Assembly (NCBI RefSeq): GCF_013280595.1
Contig: NZ_JAAATY010000046.1
Coordinates: forward strand, 1 to 63,680
Reading direction: 5' to 3'
Length of the DNA stretch: 63,680 nucleotides
Origin: Kibdelosporangium persicum
Lineage (GTDB): Bacteria > Actinomycetota > Actinomycetes > Mycobacteriales > Pseudonocardiaceae
Positions 55,602 to 62,751 of this stretch are shown one piece after another. A program made the translations under genes and the position numbers. The stretch's first letter is position 1, and the number at the start of each line of letters is the position of its first letter. A model generated the notes under the pieces. It had not been told where the DNA came from. It was given only the letters and a program-made list of their open reading frames with translations, and searched no databases.

Positions 55602-57530
55602 TCACCGGATGGCGAAGCTGGGGTGCGGAGGCTGGTTGTAGGCGGTGTTCTGCCAGGCTATGGCCACCCGGTACATCGTGTCGTGCATCAGCGTGGTGAT
55701 GCGCCGGTCGGTGGGGAACGGGGTGGAGTAGATCCGCAGCGCCCGGTTGTCGGTGGTGGGCCAGATGACCTCCTCGCGCCAGTCGCCGAGAATGTCACCG
55801 GACAGGGACGGGTTGGCTTTGGTGCCGTTGTTGGAGTGCACGCCCGAGCCGGTGAGCAGGCGGGTGTCGCCACCGGTGCCGTACTTGTCGATGCGGGTCT
55901 GGTCCAGCAACTCGCGGGTCGGGTCGCCGTCCCACCAGATCAAGAAGTTGGCCGAGGACGGCTTGCGGCCGACAGCCTGGCCCCTGGTGTCCCGCAGGCT
56001 GCCGTCGGCATTGGACCAGGACTCCGCACCGGGGCTGCCCGCGTGGATGTCGCCGGACACGCCACGGCCGTTGTCGCTGCCCGAGGCGGTCTGCCACAAG
56101 ACCTGGCCGGTGCGGGCGTCGGCGAACCACGACCCGGGCTGGTTGCTGCTCTCGGAAACCTTGAAGTACTCCAGGCCCGGCCGGGACGGGTCGAGGTCAC
56201 CCAGATGGGCGGCGTCACCGTGGCCGAGGCGGGTGGTCCACAGGCCGCGGCCGTTGTCGTCGATGGTGGCCGCGCCGTAGACGATCTCGTCCCGGCCGTC
56301 CTGGTCGACGTCGCCGATGGTCAGCGAGTGGTTGCCCTGGCCGGCGTACCCGGCCTGGTTGTTGCTGTCGAAGGTCCAGCGCTTGACCAGTTGCCCGTTG
56401 CGGAAGTCCCACGCCGCGATCACCGCACGCGTGTAGTAACCCCGCGCCATGATCAGCGATGGCCGTGCGCCGTCCAGGTAGGCGGTGCCCGCCAGGAACC
56501 GGTCCACGCGGTTGCCGTAACAGTCACCCCACGAGCAGACGTCACCACGGGGCGGGTCGTAGTTCACCGTCGACATCGCGGCACCGGTCAGGCCGTTGAA
56601 CATCGTCAGGAACTCCGGCCCGGACAGGATGTAGCCACTGGAGTTGCGGTGGTCGGCGTTGGCGTTGCCGATCACGGTGCCCCGGCCGTCACGGGTGCCG
56701 TCGGCGGTCTTCACCGCCACCTCGGCGCGGCCGTCACCGTCGTAGTCGTACACCTGGAACTGCGTGTAGTGCGCACCCGCCCGGATGTTGCGCCCCAGGT
56801 CGATCCGCCACAACCGTGTGCCGTCGAGCCGGTAGGCGTCGATGAACACGTTGCCGGTCACACCAGCTTGCGAGTTGTCGCGAGCGTTGTTCGGGTCCCA
56901 CTTGAGCACGATCTCGTACTGGCCGTCACCGTCGAGGTCGCCAACGCTGGCGTCGTTCCCGCTGTAGATGCTCCCCGGCGGTTGGATCGGCACGTCGAGG
57001 TGCCCACCTCCGGTGAACCGCAGCGACGCCTCCGACGGTGCCTGCTCCACCCCGTCCACCACCGCACGCACGGTGTAGGAAGCATCCCCGGCCGCCCCGT
57101 TGTCGAGGTAGTTCGTCGACGCCGTTATCGGGCTGCCGTTGAGCTTGGTCCCACCACGGTAGACGTTGAACGCCACTCCGGCCGGGTCACCGGCCAGCAG
57201 CCGCCAGCTGACCAGGTTGCCGTTACCCGAGCGCACGCTGGTCAGGCCGCGGTTGAGTTGTTCGACCTGGCGGCCGGGCTCAGGGTTGCCCCCGCCCACG
57301 CGCACCAGCTGCCACTGCTGGTTGGCGCCGTCCACGTCGGTGTACTGGGAGATCCGGCCGCCGTCGGCGGTCGAGCGCTCCCACACGTCCAACGCCTTGC
57401 CGCTGTTGCGGTTGACCAAGACGTACGAGGCGTTGGTGTCGACCACGGCCGCCGACGCGGGCTGCGTCCCGATGGCCGTGCCTCCCAACACCATCGCGGT
57501 GGCCGCGACAGCCACCCTGAGCCTTCTCAT
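55602..57530 (-). CDS. Secreted rhamnogalacturonan lyase (PL11) with lectin-like N-terminus
   Basis: 642-aa secreted enzyme. Residues 1-28 are a signal peptide (RRLRVAVAATAMVLGG to ASA|A). A short ricin-like block (YVLVNRNSGKALDVW, NQQWQLV) precedes the catalytic beta-propeller, which has the PL11 features GLTSVRSGNGNLVSWRLLAGD (key G-L-x-S-V), DGDGQYEIVLKWDP, YDYDGDGRAEVAVKT and DILGDWREEVIW, with repeated calcium-binding DxDGD motifs. It cleaves the rhamnogalacturonan I backbone of pectin by beta-elimination. The start at 57530 follows GGAGG. Two gene stubs lie upstream on the same strand behind a LacI-type operator, so it is probably the last gene of a pectin-use operon. Confidence 0.92.
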   Translation of the reverse strand: MRRLRVAVAATAMVLGGTAIGTQPASAAVVDTNASYVLVNRNSGKALDVWERSTADGGRISQYTDVDGANQQWQLVRVGGGNPEPGRQVEQLNRGLTSVRSGNGNLVSWRLLAGDPAGVAFNVYRGGTKLNGSPITASTNYLDNGAAGDASYTVRAVVDGVEQAPSEASLRFTGGGHLDVPIQPPGSIYSGNDASVGDLDGDGQYEIVLKWDPNNARDNSQAGVTGNVFIDAYRLDGTRLWRIDLGRNIRAGAHYTQFQVYDYDGDGRAEVAVKTADGTRDGRGTVIGNANADHRNSSGYILSGPEFLTMFNGLTGAAMSTVNYDPPRGDVCSWGDCYGNRVDRFLAGTAYLDGARPSLIMARGYYTRAVIAAWDFRNGQLVKRWTFDSNNQAGYAGQGNHSLTIGDVDQDGRDEIVYGAATIDDNGRGLWTTRLGHGDAAHLGDLDPSRPGLEYFKVSESSNQPGSWFADARTGQVLWQTASGSDNGRGVSGDIHAGSPGAESWSNADGSLRDTRGQAVGRKPSSANFLIWWDGDPTRELLDQTRIDKYGTGGDTRLLTGSGVHSNNGTKANPSLSGDILGDWREEVIWPTTDNRALRIYSTPFPTDRRITTLMHDTMYRVAIAWQNTAYNQPPHPSFAIR

Positions 57531-57691
57531 TCGAGCCTCCACGTTGAGGGGAAAACTGGTAACCCGGATGCTCGGCACCCGGTGGGCGCCGTCGGCGCGG
57601 ATGCCCGCCGACGTCCCGCACGACGTGTCCCTTCCGAACCGGAAGACCGCGCCGGCGCGTTGGTGGTCAGACCAGCAGGGCTGGCGAGCGG

Positions 57692-57972
57692 TCAGGACAG
57701 CCGGGCGACCACGGTGAAGGAGGCGTCGCCGGCGAACGCCGAATCCTGGGACCTCAGGTCCAGGCGCATCTCCACGGCGGCCGGTAGGCGTTGCCGCGCA
57801 CCAGAGTGAAGTTGGTGGCGTTGGGCGAGTCGTAGACGTACATGTTCGACTCGCTGCTGTTGGTGAACGCCGTCATCAGGTAGTGCGGCGCAGGCCCGGC
57901 GGCGTGCGCGGTCGGAGCCGCCAGAAGCGGGACAAGGACGGCCGCGGCGAGCGCGGCGAGGAGTTTCCGCAT
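57692..57972 (-). pseudogene. Glycosidase stub 1 (GH43-like N-terminus, unrelated-frame C-terminus)
   Basis: The ATG at 57972 opens a signal peptide (KLLAALAAAVLVPLLAAPTAHA) described here by position (residues 2-24), followed by HYLMTAFTNSSE and YDSPNATNFTL, the start of a GH43-type exo-enzyme. After about 65 codons the frame is lost, and a second frame gives a short C-terminal tail ending FTVVARLS with a TGA at 57692. The catalytic part is missing. I read it as an internal deletion. Confidence 0.7.
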
Positions 57973-58152
57973 GTCAGTAGCCCATCTGAAGGAAGGTCAG
58001 CGTGGTCGGTCGAGCAGGTCTGCTCAGGCGGACCGGCACCGCCTGAGGTGGTCCGCGCTCCGCCGCCCGGTCACGCCGCCAGGCCTGGTCGCCTGATGTT
58101 TGCGTCAACATGCACTGGACAGGACACCCCGCTCCCCTTTCTGTCCCTTTGT

Positions 58153-58328
58153 TCAGACGCGGGTCAGCTGGAACTGCTGGTTCTGCCCGCCGTTGCACGG
58201 GTACTGCTTGAACTGCGCGTTGTCCTGCGAGCTCGACGGCAGATCCAGGCACTTGCCCGAATGCCGTGCGACCGGAACCCAGGCAGTCGGCGCGGCCAGG
58301 CGTGCCGCTCCGTTCGAGCGATCGACAT
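58153..58328 (-). pseudogene. Glycosidase stub 2 with ricin-type C-terminus
   Basis: The ATG at 58328, with GGAGG upstream, opens SIARTERHAWPRRL; in another frame the sequence ends as a ricin-type lectin repeat (HSGKCLDLPSSSQD, CNGGQNQQFQLTRV, stop at 58153). The middle of the gene is absent and the two ends are out of frame. The leader resembles that of the stub at 62060: operator, ACTCGG, GCCAACGGAGGC, ATG, CGATCGC. Confidence 0.72.
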
Positions 58329-58355
58329 GAGGTGCCTCCGTTGGCAACCGAGTCG

Positions 58356-58369
58356 TGTTATCGCTGATA
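58356..58369. promoter_or_regulatory. LacI-type operator before stub 2
   Basis: TGTTATCGCTGATA matches the TGTTAgCGCTAACA palindrome seen at 59872 and 62345 with two mismatches in the right arm. It lies 28 bp upstream of the ATG of stub 2 and could control the stubs and the lyase. Confidence 0.65.
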
Positions 58370-58488
58370 GTCACATTCCTGTAGCAGGGTCGGCGCCCTC
58401 CCGGCCCGATACCGGACAGTTTCCGGGAGCGCTCCCAGAGCACGGTAGCGCAACTTTTTCGCTGACGACAAGACCGGGGATACCGCTG

Positions 58489-58500
58489 GTTAACGCTAAC
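58489..58500. promoter_or_regulatory. LacI-type operator upstream of lacI
   Basis: GTTAACGCTAAC, a central-CG palindrome of the same family, lies in the gap between stub 2 and the lacI gene. Confidence 0.55.
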
Positions 58501-58565
58501 AGCGGCGCCGCCGTTCACCCTCTGACCCGGCGGGGAACGCCGCGGCAGGTGATCAGTTCCGCGAG

Positions 58566-58579
58566 ATGGAACGTTCCAT
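58566..58579. promoter_or_regulatory. Second-type palindrome ATGGAACGTTCCAT
   Basis: A perfect 14-bp palindrome with central CG, 53 bp before the lacI start. A related TTGAACGTTCAA lies just after the lacI stop. It is a likely autoregulatory LacI-family operator, distinct from the GCGC-centred sites. Confidence 0.6.
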
Positions 58580-58631
58580 GTGTCCAGGCAGTCACCTCGG
58601 GTGAATGATGTCCGTACGAGGAGGTGGGCCG

Positions 58632-59660
58632 GTGCCCAGAGGTGGTGCGGATGAGGGGAGGCGGCGCGTCGGCATCGTCGACGTGGCCGCCGCCGCGGGC
58701 GTGTCGAGGCAGACGGTGTCCAATGTCCTCAATGGTCGCGACGAGTACTACTCCGCCATGACCTACGAGAAGGTCACCAGCGCCATGCGGGCGCTGGGTT
58801 ATCAGCCCAACCGCGCCGCGCAGACCCTGCGCTCGCGCCGCACGATGCAGATCGGCTACCACATCTTCGGCGAGCAGCTGGACCGGGCGCAGGGCTTCAC
58901 CCTGCACTTCCTGCTCTCCCTGGTGAAGGCCGGCTCCGAGGTCGACCATCAGGTGCTCGTCTTCACCCACCACCACGAAGACCCGCTCGGCGTGTTCAAG
59001 GACCTCGTCGCCCGGCACGCCGTGGACGCGGTCATCCTGTCCGAGTCCACCGTCGAGGACGACCGGGCCCGCTTCCTCGCCGACAGCCGTATCCCCTTCG
59101 CGTGCTTCGGCCGCCTCGCCCCGGACCTGCCCCAGCACTGGGTGGACGTGGACAACGAGGCGGGCATGCGTGCGGTGGTGGACATGCTCGTCGCCGAAGA
59201 CCACCAGCGGTTCGCCTACCTCGGCGCCGACGGCGACCAGTACTGGAAGCTGGAGCGCCTAAACGGCTTCACCCGACGGCTGGCCGAGCACGGCCTCCGC
59301 CTGCCCAAGACCTCGGTCTTCCGAGGCCCGGACCAGGGCGTCCGCCGTCGCGCGCGACAGTTGCTCACCAGCAGGAAACCGCCCACCGCCATCGTGACCG
59401 GCAGCGACGCCGTCGCAGCGGTCGTGGTCAACGTCGCGCACTCGCTCGGCCTGCGTGTCGGCGTTGACGTGGCGGTGACCGGCTTCGACGGCGGGGCTGT
59501 CGGCCTGACGACCGAACCCACCCTGACCAGCGCCCGCATTCCCGTCGAGCGCATCTCCCGCGAGCTGATCGGCCGCTGCCTGCGGCAGGTCGAGCACGGC
59601 CGCGACGACGAACCCGGACTTCTCCTGCCCACCGAACTGGTGCGTGGCGGCAGCACCTGA
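58632..59660 (+). CDS. LacI-family repressor
   Basis: 342-aa LacI/GalR regulator: N-terminal HTH VGIVDVAAAAGVSRQTVSNVLN (key V-D-V-A-x-x-A-G-V-S-x-x-T-V-S-x-V-L-N) with the YQPNRAAQTL hinge region, then a periplasmic-binding-protein-like sugar domain (DAVILSE, VDNEAGMRAVVDML, TGSDAVAAVVV, VTGFDGG). GTG 58632 is used, with GAGGAGG 7 nt upstream; ATG 58605 in frame is the alternative. Flanked by a galactosidase and pectin-lyase genes and by central-CG palindromes, it probably represses them until a pectin- or galactan-derived sugar is present. Confidence 0.92.
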   Translation: MPRGGADEGRRRVGIVDVAAAAGVSRQTVSNVLNGRDEYYSAMTYEKVTSAMRALGYQPNRAAQTLRSRRTMQIGYHIFGEQLDRAQGFTLHFLLSLVKAGSEVDHQVLVFTHHHEDPLGVFKDLVARHAVDAVILSESTVEDDRARFLADSRIPFACFGRLAPDLPQHWVDVDNEAGMRAVVDMLVAEDHQRFAYLGADGDQYWKLERLNGFTRRLAEHGLRLPKTSVFRGPDQGVRRRARQLLTSRKPPTAIVTGSDAVAAVVVNVAHSLGLRVGVDVAVTGFDGGAVGLTTEPTLTSARIPVERISRELIGRCLRQVEHGRDDEPGLLLPTELVRGGST

Positions 59661-59670
59661 TCGGTGGATG

Positions 59671-59682
59671 TTGAACGTTCAA
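59671..59682. promoter_or_regulatory. Palindrome TTGAACGTTCAA after lacI
   Basis: Perfect 12-bp palindrome starting 11 bp after the lacI stop codon, sharing the GAACGTTC core with the site before lacI. Confidence 0.55.
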
Positions 59683-59818
59683 TGCCCTCTGCGCCTGCAC
59701 CCGGCGGAAACCGAGACGACCGAACGGTGCAGCACCCACGCGCATTCTGGTCATTTTCAGCCGACAACGTCGGACAGCACTGGACCCCGCTGGGCCACCG
59801 ACTTACTGTCACGTTCAA

Positions 59819-59832
59819 TGTTGGCGCTAACA
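59819..59832. promoter_or_regulatory. LacI-type operator, distal galactosidase site
   Basis: TGTTGGCGCTAACA, one mismatch from the perfect palindrome 40 bp downstream. The 53-bp centre-to-centre distance (about five helical turns) would suit looping or cooperative binding. Confidence 0.68.
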
Positions 59833-59871
59833 CCGTTGCGGTTTCAGCCAACAACAACGTCGGACCGGTCC

Positions 59872-59885
59872 TGTTAGCGCTAACA
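59872..59885. promoter_or_regulatory. LacI-type operator, proximal galactosidase site
   Basis: TGTTAGCGCTAACA, a perfect 14-bp palindrome with the central CG typical of LacI-family operators. Confidence 0.75.
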
Positions 59886-59993
59886 ATGAGCGCCGGTCAG
59901 CGATCCACTTCGCGTCGTTCGCCCTGGATCGCAAGGCCTGAAACGACAACCGCAGACCTCCCGCCCACGGGCGACGAGAGTCAAGGAGAGGCA

Positions 59994-61646
59994 ATGACGC
60001 CCACTCGATCGCGGAGGCGACGCCTGAACCTGGTCGCCGCAGCCGCCGTGGTGGCCGCGGTGGTCACCGTCGCGCCCCAGGCGCCGGACCACGCCGTCGC
60101 GGCTCCCGGCAGCCCCGCACAGACGCCGCCCATGGGGTGGAACTCGTGGAATTCCTTCGGATGCAACATCAACGAGGGCATGATCCGCCAGGCCGCCGAC
60201 GCCATGGTGAACTCGGGGATGAGCGCGGCGGGTTACCAGTACGTCGTGGTGGACGACTGCTGGTACGAACCGCAGCGCGACTCCCAGGGCAACCTGCGCG
60301 CCCACGCCGGCCGGTTCCCCAGCGGGATGAAGGCCCTCGGCGACTACATCCACGGCAAGGGCCTGAAGTTCGGCATCTACATGGCCCCCACCGATCGCAC
60401 CTGCGCCCAGCGGGTGGGCACCTACCCGGGTTCGACCGGCAGCGGCGGACGCGAGGTCCAGGACGCGCGCACGTTCGCCTCCTGGGGCGTGGACTACCTC
60501 AAGTACGACTGGTGCAACCCCTGGGGCACCCGCGAGGACCAGATCGCCCGGTTCACCACCATGCGCGACGCGCTGCGCGCCACCGGCCGCCCGATCGTCT
60601 ACAGCATCAACCCCAACAGCCTGCACGCCATCACCGGCGACAAGTACAACTGGGGCGAGATCGCCGACCTCTGGCGCACCACCGAGGACCTGCTCGACAT
60701 CTGGCAGAACGGCAACGTCAACAGCTACCCCATGGGCGTGGGCAACGTCGTCGACATCACCGCTCCCCTGGCCGCGCAAGCCGGGCCAGGGCACTGGAAC
60801 GACCCCGACATGCTCGTCGTCGGCCGTCCCAGGCTCACCCTCACCGAGTCCCGGTCCCATTTCGCGCTCTGGGCGCTCATGGCCGCACCCCTGATGGCGG
60901 GCAACGACATCCGCACCATGTCCGCCGACGTCAGCGCCATCCTGCGCAACCCACGCCTGATCGCGGTCAACCAGGACCGCCTCGGCGCGGGTGGCCGCCG
61001 GGTCCGCGACGACGGTGACACCGAGGTTTTCGCCAAGCCGTTGTCCGACGGATCGGTCGCCGTCGGCTTGTTCAACCGGGGCGGCGGCAGCACCACCGTC
61101 TCCACCACCGCGGCGCAGATCGGCCTGTCCGGCAGCTCGTTCACCCTGACCGACCTGTGGACCGGCGGCACGTCCGGCACATCGGGCACCATCTCGGCGA
61201 ACGTGCCCGCGCACGGCGTCGCGGCCTTCCGGGTCAGCGGCGGCAGCCCCGTGGCCGCCACCACCAGCAGGCTGCGCGGCACCAGTTCGGGCCGATGCGT
61301 CGACGTGGACAACGCCTCCACCGCACCGGGAGCCGCCACGCTGCTGTGGGACTGCCACACCGCTGCCAACCAACTCTGGACCGGCTGGGCCGGCGGTGAG
61401 ATCCGGATCTACGGGAACATGTGCCTCGACGCCGAGAACCAGGGCACGACCAACGGCACCCCGGTGATCATCTGGACCTGCAACGGGCAGGCGAACCAGC
61501 GGTGGACGTTCAACTCGGACGGCTCGCTGCGCAACGCCCACGCCGGGCTCTGTCTCGACGCCGACCAGGCGGGCACCGCCAACGGCACCAGGCTGATCCT
61601 GTGGTCCTGCAACGGCCAGGCCAACCAGCGGTGGACCCGGGCATGA
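59994..61646 (+). CDS. Secreted GH27 alpha-galactosidase with ricin-type lectin domain
   Basis: 550-aa secreted enzyme. It has an N-terminal signal peptide (residues about 1-37, arginine-rich then hydrophobic), then the GH27 start TPPMGWNSWNSFGCN and the catalytic pair: nucleophile Asp in YLKYDWCNPWG (about residue 166) and acid/base Asp in PGHWNDPDMLVVG (about 266). A beta-sandwich follows, then a ricin-type (CBM13) lectin domain with repeated QANQRWT motifs (about 425-550). It removes alpha-linked galactose (or L-arabinopyranose) from plant polysaccharides. ATG 59994 follows AAGGAGAGG. Controlled by LacI-type operators upstream. Confidence 0.95.
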   Translation: MTPTRSRRRRLNLVAAAAVVAAVVTVAPQAPDHAVAAPGSPAQTPPMGWNSWNSFGCNINEGMIRQAADAMVNSGMSAAGYQYVVVDDCWYEPQRDSQGNLRAHAGRFPSGMKALGDYIHGKGLKFGIYMAPTDRTCAQRVGTYPGSTGSGGREVQDARTFASWGVDYLKYDWCNPWGTREDQIARFTTMRDALRATGRPIVYSINPNSLHAITGDKYNWGEIADLWRTTEDLLDIWQNGNVNSYPMGVGNVVDITAPLAAQAGPGHWNDPDMLVVGRPRLTLTESRSHFALWALMAAPLMAGNDIRTMSADVSAILRNPRLIAVNQDRLGAGGRRVRDDGDTEVFAKPLSDGSVAVGLFNRGGGSTTVSTTAAQIGLSGSSFTLTDLWTGGTSGTSGTISANVPAHGVAAFRVSGGSPVAATTSRLRGTSSGRCVDVDNASTAPGAATLLWDCHTAANQLWTGWAGGEIRIYGNMCLDAENQGTTNGTPVIIWTCNGQANQRWTFNSDGSLRNAHAGLCLDADQAGTANGTRLILWSCNGQANQRWTRA

Positions 61647-61653
61647 CGCGAAG

Positions 61654-61686
61654 GCCCCGGTCCGGATGCAAGACACGGACCGGGGC
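61654..61686 (+). terminator. Hairpin terminator after alpha-galactosidase
   Basis: GCCCCGGTCCG (61654-61664) and CGGACCGGGGC (61676-61686), a perfect 11-bp stem with an 11-nt loop, 7 bp after the stop codon. Confidence 0.82.
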
Positions 61687-61701
61687 ACTTCTACCGTCGG
61701 G

Positions 61702-61939
61702 TCACACCACGCCGTCGATCTGGAAGGTCTGCACCTGACCGGCGCTGAAACGGCACTCCGCTGAGCCTGGTGTCGTCGCGCCGGGCATAGCGATCGCGTG
61801 TTCCCCAGCCCTCCCACCTGCCGTACTCGACACCGGGGTTGACCGCGATGGTCGCGTCGGCATGGGCCAGGCCGGTGCCCAGCGCGCCGCTGGCGGCCGC
61901 GATACCGGCAGCGGTCAACACAGATCTGCGGCTGATCAT
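61702..61939 (-). pseudogene. Glycosidase stub 3 (GH30/galactanase-like ends)
   Basis: The ATG at 61939 opens a Tat-like signal (ISRRSVLTAAGIAAASGALG) and the mature start VNPGVEYGRWEGWGT, which recalls GH30-type endo-galactanases. After about 40 codons the frame shifts, and a second frame supplies only a C-terminal tail (CRFSAGQVQTFQIDGVV, stop at 61702). Hundreds of catalytic codons are missing. Confidence 0.72.
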
Positions 61940-62014
61940 GATTTCTCCTGTTGTCGCCGTGGTTGCCGGTGGGCCATCCGGCACAGGCGGCGGTGTGAAA
62001 GGAACTCGCGCGGT

Positions 62015-62052
62015 CCGCGGGTGCCGGTGGCACGCACCACCGGCACCCGCGG
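62015..62052. terminator. 16-bp hairpin between stubs 4 and 3
   Basis: CCGCGGGTGCCGGTGG (62015-62030) and its exact complement CCACCGGCACCCGCGG (62037-62052) with a 6-nt loop, just after stub 4. Confidence 0.8.
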
Positions 62053-62059
62053 AAAACGC

Positions 62060-62319
62060 CTAGCTGGCGGGCTCTCCCGAGGGAGCGGCGAGCTGGGTGC
62101 CGAGCCGGACCGGCGTGCCGAAGTTCGGTGTCCAGTCGGCGTTCCAGGTGAACTTCTGGGACGCCGGACCCGGCCAGCCGGAAGTTGTTGCCCGCCGCGT
62201 CCCGGCGAGGCCCGGCGCTGATCAGTAAAGGCCCGGCGGCGGCGGACGTTGAGCACGGTGGCCAGCAGCGCGGCTACCGGAAGGAGGGCTGCCAAGAGCC
62301 GGGATCTGGCGATCGGCAT
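62060..62319 (-). pseudogene. Glycosidase stub 4
   Basis: The ATG at 62319 follows GGAGG and opens a signal-like peptide (PIARSRLLAALLPVAALLATV). The frame is then lost; another frame ends with FTWNADWTPNFGTPVRLGTQLAAP and a TAG at 62060, described here by key residues (W-N-A-D-W-T-P-N-F-G). The leader and operator are homologous to those of stub 2. Confidence 0.68.
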
Positions 62320-62344
62320 GGCGCCTCCGTTGGCGTCCGAGTGA

Positions 62345-62358
62345 TGTTATCGCTAACA
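62345..62358. promoter_or_regulatory. LacI-type operator before stub 4
   Basis: TGTTATCGCTAACA, 26 bp upstream of the stub 4 ATG; one mismatch from the perfect palindrome at 59872. Confidence 0.7.
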
Positions 62359-62535
62359 CTGTGCGGCGTGATCAAGAGGCGTACACCCGATGTGAACACC
62401 GATTGGCCGGAACGAGTCCTTACTGGCGGAGCCGGTCCTGCGCCGCAACCGACGAAGCGCCATCGAGACGGGAAGCGCTCGGTCCGGCCGTCATTTTCTC
62501 TTTCATATCCACGCTTCGCCTCCTTGCGAGCAGGA

Positions 62536-62730
62536 TCAGCGTCCCTCGGCCAGACACCGGGCCAGCACGTCCGGAAGCGCTTCGGCCAGCATCCGGCGGG
62601 CGCCCTCGCAAACGATCTGGTCGATCAACGACGCCTCGCCCGCCACCGGGCGGTCGTTGTCACCAGAAGCAGGATCGGGGACCACGCTGAGCACAGGGCG
62701 TGCCTTCCCGACCGACGCGCCAACGTCGAC
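62536..62730 (-). mobile_element. IS256-family transposase N-terminal remnant
   Basis: Reading the minus strand gives VGKARPVLSVVPDPASG, then SLIDQIVCEGARRMLAEAL, a block I recognise from the N-terminus of one group of IS256-type transposases. It stops at a TGA (62536-62538) after LARCLAEGR. No DDE catalytic region or terminal inverted repeats were found, so this is a decayed fragment. Confidence 0.6.
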
Positions 62731-62751
62731 CTGTTTGAGATTTCTACCCGA

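Larger units (their letters stand above)
59661..59993. other. 333-bp regulatory gap before the alpha-galactosidase
   Basis: No gene is supported. It holds TTGAACGTTCAA (59671-59682), TGTTGGCGCTAACA (59819-59832) and the perfect TGTTAGCGCTAACA (59872-59885). The last lies about 108 bp before the galactosidase ATG, whose ribosome site is AAGGAG. The promoter is probably between the last operator and the ATG. Confidence 0.6.

Noticed and set aside
61936-62319. A 127-codon secreted small protein
   Set aside because: Only the first 22 or so codons look like a signal peptide; the rest is Arg/Pro-rich frame-shifted sequence, and the other frame carries the conserved-looking tail.
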